The translations under genes and the position numbers were made by a program. From Leeuwenhoekiella blandensis MED217 (GTDB taxonomy: Bacteria; Bacteroidota; Bacteroidia; Flavobacteriales; Flavobacteriaceae), in the NCBI RefSeq assembly GCF_000152985.1, contig NZ_CH672395.1, positions 599,849 through 663,848 of the forward strand: a DNA stretch of 64,000 nt, written 5' to 3'. Positions 59,804 through 64,000 of the stretch are shown in pieces. Each line of letters starts with the position of its first letter. The first letter of the stretch is position 1. The notes under the pieces are model-generated. The model did no database searches, was not told the DNA's origin, and was given only the letters and a program-made list of their open reading frames with translations.

Positions 59804-61357
59804 TTAATTATTGTCCTTCCAGATCGAAGGAATAGGGGTGATTTTTAAATTTTTCACTTCGTCTTCAGTAGTGATACTGAATTGCGTGTAAGGCTTATTT
59901 GGGAAAAACTGTGCGGTGATCGCATTAGCGCCGCTATCTGCAAAAAATTCTATCGAAGACGCATCCAGAAAAATTTGAAATTCCGCTGAATCGCTGTCGA
60001 TGAAGTCAGCAGGAGCTTCCATTATTGGGAGTGCAAATTTATCTGAAAAATCGGTTAAGCCACTTTTGCTTCGGTCCAAACTGTATTTTGAGGCTTGTGC
60101 GTCAAATGAAATAGTAATTTTCTCATCTTCTGCATTCCCCAGAACAATAGTGAAATCTTTAAGTGGTTTGGGTAGCTCAAAGGAGACTGCTGATTGGTTG
60201 AGGTCTTTATGTGAAAATGAAGATGTGTTTTCCTCTTTTGAAATTTTGATGGAAGCTTCGCTTAAACCTTCAGTAATTGAAGCTACCGGAGTATTTGCTA
60301 AAAAGTAATCCTCATTTTTATGTAAGCTCACTTGCTGTGGAAGCGTCATAGCGCTGCGCCATTTTTCGGTAGGTGTTTCTTGGCCGTATTCCCAGTTGCT
60401 CATCCAAGCAATAAACGTGCGTTCTTCATCAGGTAAGTTGTTGTAAGTGATCCCGGCATAATTATCACGGCCAAGGTCGATCCATTTTTCATCGGTTTGG
60501 TTGGTTGTAAACTGTTTTCCGTCAAAGTCACCAATAAAATATTGTGTTCCCGAACCGCCGTTAGGAGCGCCCGGATTGATGCTGATAAACAAAACCCATT
60601 TGGTCTCGCCGGTTTCTTTTACGATCAACGGAAATAAATCAGGACATTCCCAAACGCCACCGTGAGCACCGATGTCTTTGCCAAATTCGCTGAGGTAAGT
60701 CCAGTCAATTAAATTATCAGAATTGTAAATCATCGCACGATCGCCGGCAACTAGCACTAAAATCCATTTATTAGAGTCTTCGTGCCAGAAAACCTTCGGG
60801 TCTCTAAAATCTATAAGGTTTTCGTTATTCGGCACAACGGGATTGCCGGCATACTTTGTAAACGACTTTCCGTTATCAAGACTGTAAGCAATTCCCTGAT
60901 ATTGATAATCTGAAGTTTTTGCCTCAGCACCTTTGGGTTCGTGATAGGTGAACATGGCGATCAGCGGCGGGTTTTCGGCAGTGCCTAAGCCAGAAGAATT
61001 GTTGTGATCAACCACGGCACTTCCTGAAAAAATGTAGCCTAATTCATCCGGCTCAAGTGCAATTGGCTCGTTTTTCCAATTTTTTAAGTCCTCACTGGTC
61101 GCGTGCCCCCAATGCATAGGTCCCCAAACGGTAGAATCTGGGTAAAATTGATAGAAAAGATGATAGGTTCCGTCATTGTAAACCAGACCGTTAGGGTCGT
61201 TCATCCAGTGTGCTTCGGGCGAAAAATGATATTGTGGGCGAAAATTTTCGTGATATGATTTAACTGCCGTATCTTTAGGGGTATCATTTGCGGTGTTTTC
61301 TTTTTTACAAGAACTCATAATTAGTGTGATTAACAGAATGGAATGTACATATTTCAT
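59804..61357 (-). CDS. GH32 fructan/sucrose hydrolase lipoprotein
   Basis: A 517-residue lipoprotein (IMSSCKKE, Cys 17). The GH32 five-bladed propeller shows all three catalytic motifs: nucleophile D54 in HWMNDPNG, D186 in FRDPK and acid/base E237 in WECPDLF. A C-terminal beta-sandwich (about 355-510) contains IFLDASSIEFFADSG. It cuts terminal fructose from sucrose, inulin or levan outside the cytoplasm. It is the first gene of the operon with the MFS transporter and PfkB kinase and is divergent to the LacI regulator. Confidence 0.94.
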   Translation of the reverse strand: MKYVHSILLITLIMSSCKKENTANDTPKDTAVKSYHENFRPQYHFSPEAHWMNDPNGLVYNDGTYHLFYQFYPDSTVWGPMHWGHATSEDLKNWKNEPIALEPDELGYIFSGSAVVDHNNSSGLGTAENPPLIAMFTYHEPKGAEAKTSDYQYQGIAYSLDNGKSFTKYAGNPVVPNNENLIDFRDPKVFWHEDSNKWILVLVAGDRAMIYNSDNLIDWTYLSEFGKDIGAHGGVWECPDLFPLIVKETGETKWVLFISINPGAPNGGSGTQYFIGDFDGKQFTTNQTDEKWIDLGRDNYAGITYNNLPDEERTFIAWMSNWEYGQETPTEKWRSAMTLPQQVSLHKNEDYFLANTPVASITEGLSEASIKISKEENTSSFSHKDLNQSAVSFELPKPLKDFTIVLGNAEDEKITISFDAQASKYSLDRSKSGLTDFSDKFALPIMEAPADFIDSDSAEFQIFLDASSIEFFADSGANAITAQFFPNKPYTQFSITTEDEVKNLKITPIPSIWKDNN

Positions 61358-61424
61358 GATAGACTACATTAATTAAACCTTTCGGTCAACAAGAGTCGAA
61401 ATTTAAAACAAATTAAGAGAACTT

Positions 61425-61448
61425 AATCGATTTAGTCGCGTAAATTTG
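61425..61448 (+). promoter_or_regulatory. LacI-type operator AATCGATT next to a -7 box TAAATTTG
   Basis: TAAATTTG (61441-61448) matches TAnnTTTG and lies 67 bp before the LacI start. The centred-CG palindrome AATCGATT (61425-61432) sits 8 bp upstream, between where the -33 and -7 boxes would be. LacI-family proteins bind palindromes with a central CG. The site could also reach the divergent GH32 promoter, 60-70 bp off. Confidence 0.45.
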
Positions 61449-61514
61449 CCACAAGTAGTAATTATCAATAGTCTTTCAAGATAGACAAAAAGAATTAAAC
61501 CGATTTTTCAAATT

Positions 61515-62561
61515 ATGAAAAGAAAGTTAACCCTAAAATCAATAGCAAAAGAGCTGGGTGTTTCGATCTCTACCGTTTCAAAAGCGCTTAGAGACAGCCC
61601 GGAAATCAGTGAAGAAACGCGTGAGAAGATCAAAGCTTACGCAAAACTTTATAATTACAAACCCAACAATATTGCGTTGAGTTTAAAAAACCGTAAGACC
61701 AATACGATAGGAGTTATTATTCCTCAAATTGTACATCACTTTTTTACTACCGTGATTTATGGTATCGAGCAGGAAGCGCGAGAAAATAATTATAATGTGA
61801 TCATCTGTCTGTCAAACAACGCTTTTGATAAAGAAGTTCTTAATATGGAGCTTTTGGCCAACGGAAGTACAGACGGATTTATTCTTTCTGTATCAAAAGA
61901 AACAATGATGAAAGAAGATTATCATCATTTAAATGAAGTGATCGATCAAGGAATGCCGGTGGTTATGTTTGACCGTGTGGTTGAAGGTATTCAATGCGAT
62001 CGTGTATTGATCGATGATAAAGCCGGAGCTAAGAAGGGAGTTTCTCATATGATACGTTCAGGATGTCGTAAGATAGGAATCATCACAAGTGAAGATTATG
62101 TAAGTGTAGGACGTCTGCGTACTGAAGGTTACCTTGATGCTCTTGATGATTTTGGAATCAAGGCAGATGATAATCTTATCTTGAAGCTTGATAATATTGA
62201 TGACCTTTCAGATAAATCTAAAAAGCGCATCGAAGATTTTATAACCAACAATGATCTTGATGGTGTGTTTACCGTAAACGAATTATTTGCAGTGCACGCT
62301 TCACGGGTGATCAATGCATTAGGTAAAAAGATTCCAGATGATATTTCTTTGGTATGTTTTACAGACGGTCAGTTGTCAGAACATGCTGTGCCAAGCCTAA
62401 CCGCTGTAAGTCAGCACGGGGAAGAAATGGGGCGTAAAGCAGCTTCTATTCTTATCAATAAATTAGAAAGCGCTGAAGACGAGGAAGAAGAATATAGCAC
62501 AACCTATATTGATACCAGTCTTGTAGAGCGTGAATCTACTAAAGAAGTAACGCGCAGATAA
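61515..62561 (+). CDS. LacI-family transcriptional regulator
   Basis: A 348-residue regulator. The N-terminal LacI HTH is LTLKSIAKELGVSISTVSKALRD (about 5-27), followed by the hinge helix KPNNIALSLKNRKTNTIGVIIPQ. Residues about 60-340 form a periplasmic-binding-protein-like sugar sensor (VMFDRVVEGIQCDRVLIDD). It would control the disaccharide genes on both sides. The beta-phosphoglucomutase gene starts 2 bp after it, so it is probably in the same transcript. Confidence 0.93.
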   Translation: MKRKLTLKSIAKELGVSISTVSKALRDSPEISEETREKIKAYAKLYNYKPNNIALSLKNRKTNTIGVIIPQIVHHFFTTVIYGIEQEARENNYNVIICLSNNAFDKEVLNMELLANGSTDGFILSVSKETMMKEDYHHLNEVIDQGMPVVMFDRVVEGIQCDRVLIDDKAGAKKGVSHMIRSGCRKIGIITSEDYVSVGRLRTEGYLDALDDFGIKADDNLILKLDNIDDLSDKSKKRIEDFITNNDLDGVFTVNELFAVHASRVINALGKKIPDDISLVCFTDGQLSEHAVPSLTAVSQHGEEMGRKAASILINKLESAEDEEEEYSTTYIDTSLVERESTKEVTRR

Positions 62562-62563
62562 GG

Positions 62564-63220
62564 ATGGGTAAAAAAGGTTTTATTTTTGACTTAGACGGAG
62601 TAATTGTAGATACGGCCGGATTTCACTACTTAGCGTGGCGAAATCTGGCTCATGAATTGGGTTTTGAATTTACCGAAAAGCAAAACGAGCGTTTTAAAGG
62701 TGTGAGCCGGGTGCGATCTTTAGAAATCCTTCTGGAGATAGGAGGAGTGCAAGCTACTCAGGAACAAAAAGACGGATGGCTCATTTCTAAAAACGAAGAG
62801 TACCTGAGCTATATCTCAAAAATGACTGCAGATGATATTTTGCCGGGTGTGCTTAAAGTACTCAATTATCTAAGAGATAAAAACATACCTATGGCGTTGG
62901 GCTCTGCAAGCAAAAATGCACAGCCTATTTTAAAGCGTGTAGGGCTTTTTGAGCGTTTTGACTGTATTGTTGATGGTAACCACGTTACCAAGGCAAAACC
63001 CGATCCAGAGGTTTTTACCATTGGGGCAGATGAATTGGGAGTTGCTTATGAAGATGCGATAGTTTTTGAAGATTCAATTGCAGGAATTCAAGCAGCAAAC
63101 CGCGTCAATATGGTGAGTGTGGGTATTGGCGATGCTCAGGTTTTGAACGAAGCCGATCATAATTTTAATGATTTTACAGAGATCGATACCTCATTTTTAG
63201 ATCAACTAATCAACGCATAA
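62564..63220 (+). CDS. pgmB: beta-phosphoglucomutase
   Basis: A 218-residue HAD-superfamily enzyme with a cap domain. The nucleophile and acid/base are D9 and D11 in FDLDGVIVDT. FKGVSRVRSLEILLEIGG (about 44-61), LGSASKNAQPIL (about 111-122) and VFEDSIAGIQAA (about 167-178) complete the family pattern. It converts beta-glucose-1-phosphate to glucose-6-phosphate. The next gene encodes a GH65 phosphorylase, which releases beta-glucose-1-phosphate, so the two work in series. Confidence 0.94.
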   Translation: MGKKGFIFDLDGVIVDTAGFHYLAWRNLAHELGFEFTEKQNERFKGVSRVRSLEILLEIGGVQATQEQKDGWLISKNEEYLSYISKMTADDILPGVLKVLNYLRDKNIPMALGSASKNAQPILKRVGLFERFDCIVDGNHVTKAKPDPEVFTIGADELGVAYEDAIVFEDSIAGIQAANRVNMVSVGIGDAQVLNEADHNFNDFTEIDTSFLDQLINA

Positions 63221-63223
63221 ACT

Positions 63224-64000
63224 ATGAATCAAGATTATATCATTCCTGCTCCCTGGGCAGTTATAGAAGAAGGATTTGAAAAGGAACGCGTAAAATCTTC
63301 AGAAAGTCTTTTTAGTATCGGAAACGGTGCTATGGGACAGCGCGCTAACTTTGAAGAAGAATACAGCGGAAAAACCTTTCAGGGAAGCTATATAGGAGGT
63401 GTTTATTATCCTGATAAAACTCGAGTTGGCTGGTGGAAAAACGGCTATCCAGAGTATTTTGCAAAGGTGCTTAATGCTCCGAGCTGGATCGGGATCAAAG
63501 TAACCGTAGATGGTGAGTCTCTCGATTTAAATACCGTAAAGACGGTGTCAAAATTTCGTCGCGAACTCAATATGAAAGAGGGTTGGCTGGGACGTAGTTT
63601 TGAAACCGAATTGCAAAACGGAACACAGCTGAAAGTGAAAGCAAAACGCTTCCTGAGTTTAGAACACGACGAGTTGGGCGCGATCCATTACGAAGTGACC
63701 CCGCTCAATAAAGATGTGAGTATAAGTTATGAACCGTATTTAGATAGTGGTATTACCAACGAAGATACCAACTGGGATGATAAGTTTTGGAATACGCTTG
63801 ACGTAGAAGAAGACGGAAACAAAGCCTACATTACAGCGCACACGATGAAAACGATGTTTTACGTGTGTACGGCAATGTCAAACACTTTTACCGTTGATGG
63901 GAAAGAGATTTCATTAACGCTTAAAACCAACAAAACAGAAACCTATATTGGCCACGTTTATGAGACCGATATCAGAGAAGGAGAGACTTTTGCTATTCAG
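63224..64000 (+). CDS. GH65 disaccharide phosphorylase, N-terminal part (cut by window end)
   Basis: The frame is open from ATG 63224 to the last base (259 codons), 3 bp after pgmB. The visible part is the N-terminal super-sandwich domain of GH65: PWAVIEEGFEKERVKSSESLFSIGNGAMGQRANFEEEYSG at the start and LGRSFETELQNGTQLKVKAKRFLSL later. GH65 enzymes phosphorolyse maltose, trehalose, kojibiose or nigerose to beta-glucose-1-phosphate. The catalytic barrel is outside the window, so the substrate cannot be judged. Maltose is the commonest in this gene setting. Confidence 0.88.
   Translation, partial: MNQDYIIPAPWAVIEEGFEKERVKSSESLFSIGNGAMGQRANFEEEYSGKTFQGSYIGGVYYPDKTRVGWWKNGYPEYFAKVLNAPSWIGIKVTVDGESLDLNTVKTVSKFRRELNMKEGWLGRSFETELQNGTQLKVKAKRFLSLEHDELGAIHYEVTPLNKDVSISYEPYLDSGITNEDTNWDDKFWNTLDVEEDGNKAYITAHTMKTMFYVCTAMSNTFTVDGKEISLTLKTNKTETYIGHVYETDIREGETFAIQ

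Overview
The window comes from a marine-type member of the Bacteroidota, most likely family Flavobacteriaceae. The DNA is AT-rich, and genes generally lack a Shine-Dalgarno sequence. Several upstream regions carry the Bacteroidota -7 box TAnnTTTG. The gene content fits too: GH92, GH130, GH20 and GH29 enzymes, SSS sugar symporters, LytS/LytTR pairs, NagB fused to a PIG-L domain, and TonB-plug and OmpA proteins. No rRNA gene, complete tRNA or CRISPR array is visible. Family assignments are by reading the sequence; no database search was run.

Left end (1-3122): the right end of an integrative element. It carries the end of a copper P-type ATPase gene, a CxxC metallochaperone, an M90 metallopeptidase and a tyrosine integrase. 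The integrase is followed by repeated AGGTACAACA boxes and by the 3' part of a tRNA-Leu(UAG) gene, the apparent attachment site. Outside the element are a Fic protein with an operator array at its start codon (3327-4482) and a large surface protein combining VWA-like, TonB-plug and TPR regions (4577-7609).

Second accessory block (8808-18252): about 9.4 kb bounded by two 243-bp direct copies of the 3' end of a dienelactone hydrolase gene. The copies differ at 7 positions, all synonymous. Inside are an operon of five exported proteins (9183-13530, minus strand) and, divergently, an ECF sigma factor, a membrane anti-sigma-like TPR protein and an exported TPR-CHAT protease (13647-17972). This looks like a protease-controlled sigma circuit and is the best candidate for an undescribed system.

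Central block (22368-47818): a large glycan-utilisation locus. It has two GH92 alpha-mannosidases, a GH130 phosphorylase-type enzyme, a CBM9-like lipoprotein, a GHL10-like lipoprotein, GH20, NagB-PIG-L, GH3, two GH29 fucosidases, GH35, CutC and a sialidase-like protein, with two SSS symporters. Together they could take apart N-glycan-type glycoprotein sugars. No SusC/SusD pair lies in the locus. A LytS/LytTR two-component system lies divergently upstream.

Right part: a DeoR-type regulator faces glpD-glpK-glpF plus an outer-membrane protein (47820-53451). Then come a Trk/Ktr potassium system (53448-55937) and a PLP-dependent decarboxylase (56083-57507). The window ends in a disaccharide locus: GH32, sugar-porter MFS and PfkB sugar kinase on one strand, and LacI regulator, beta-phosphoglucomutase and a GH65 phosphorylase (cut by the window end) on the other.
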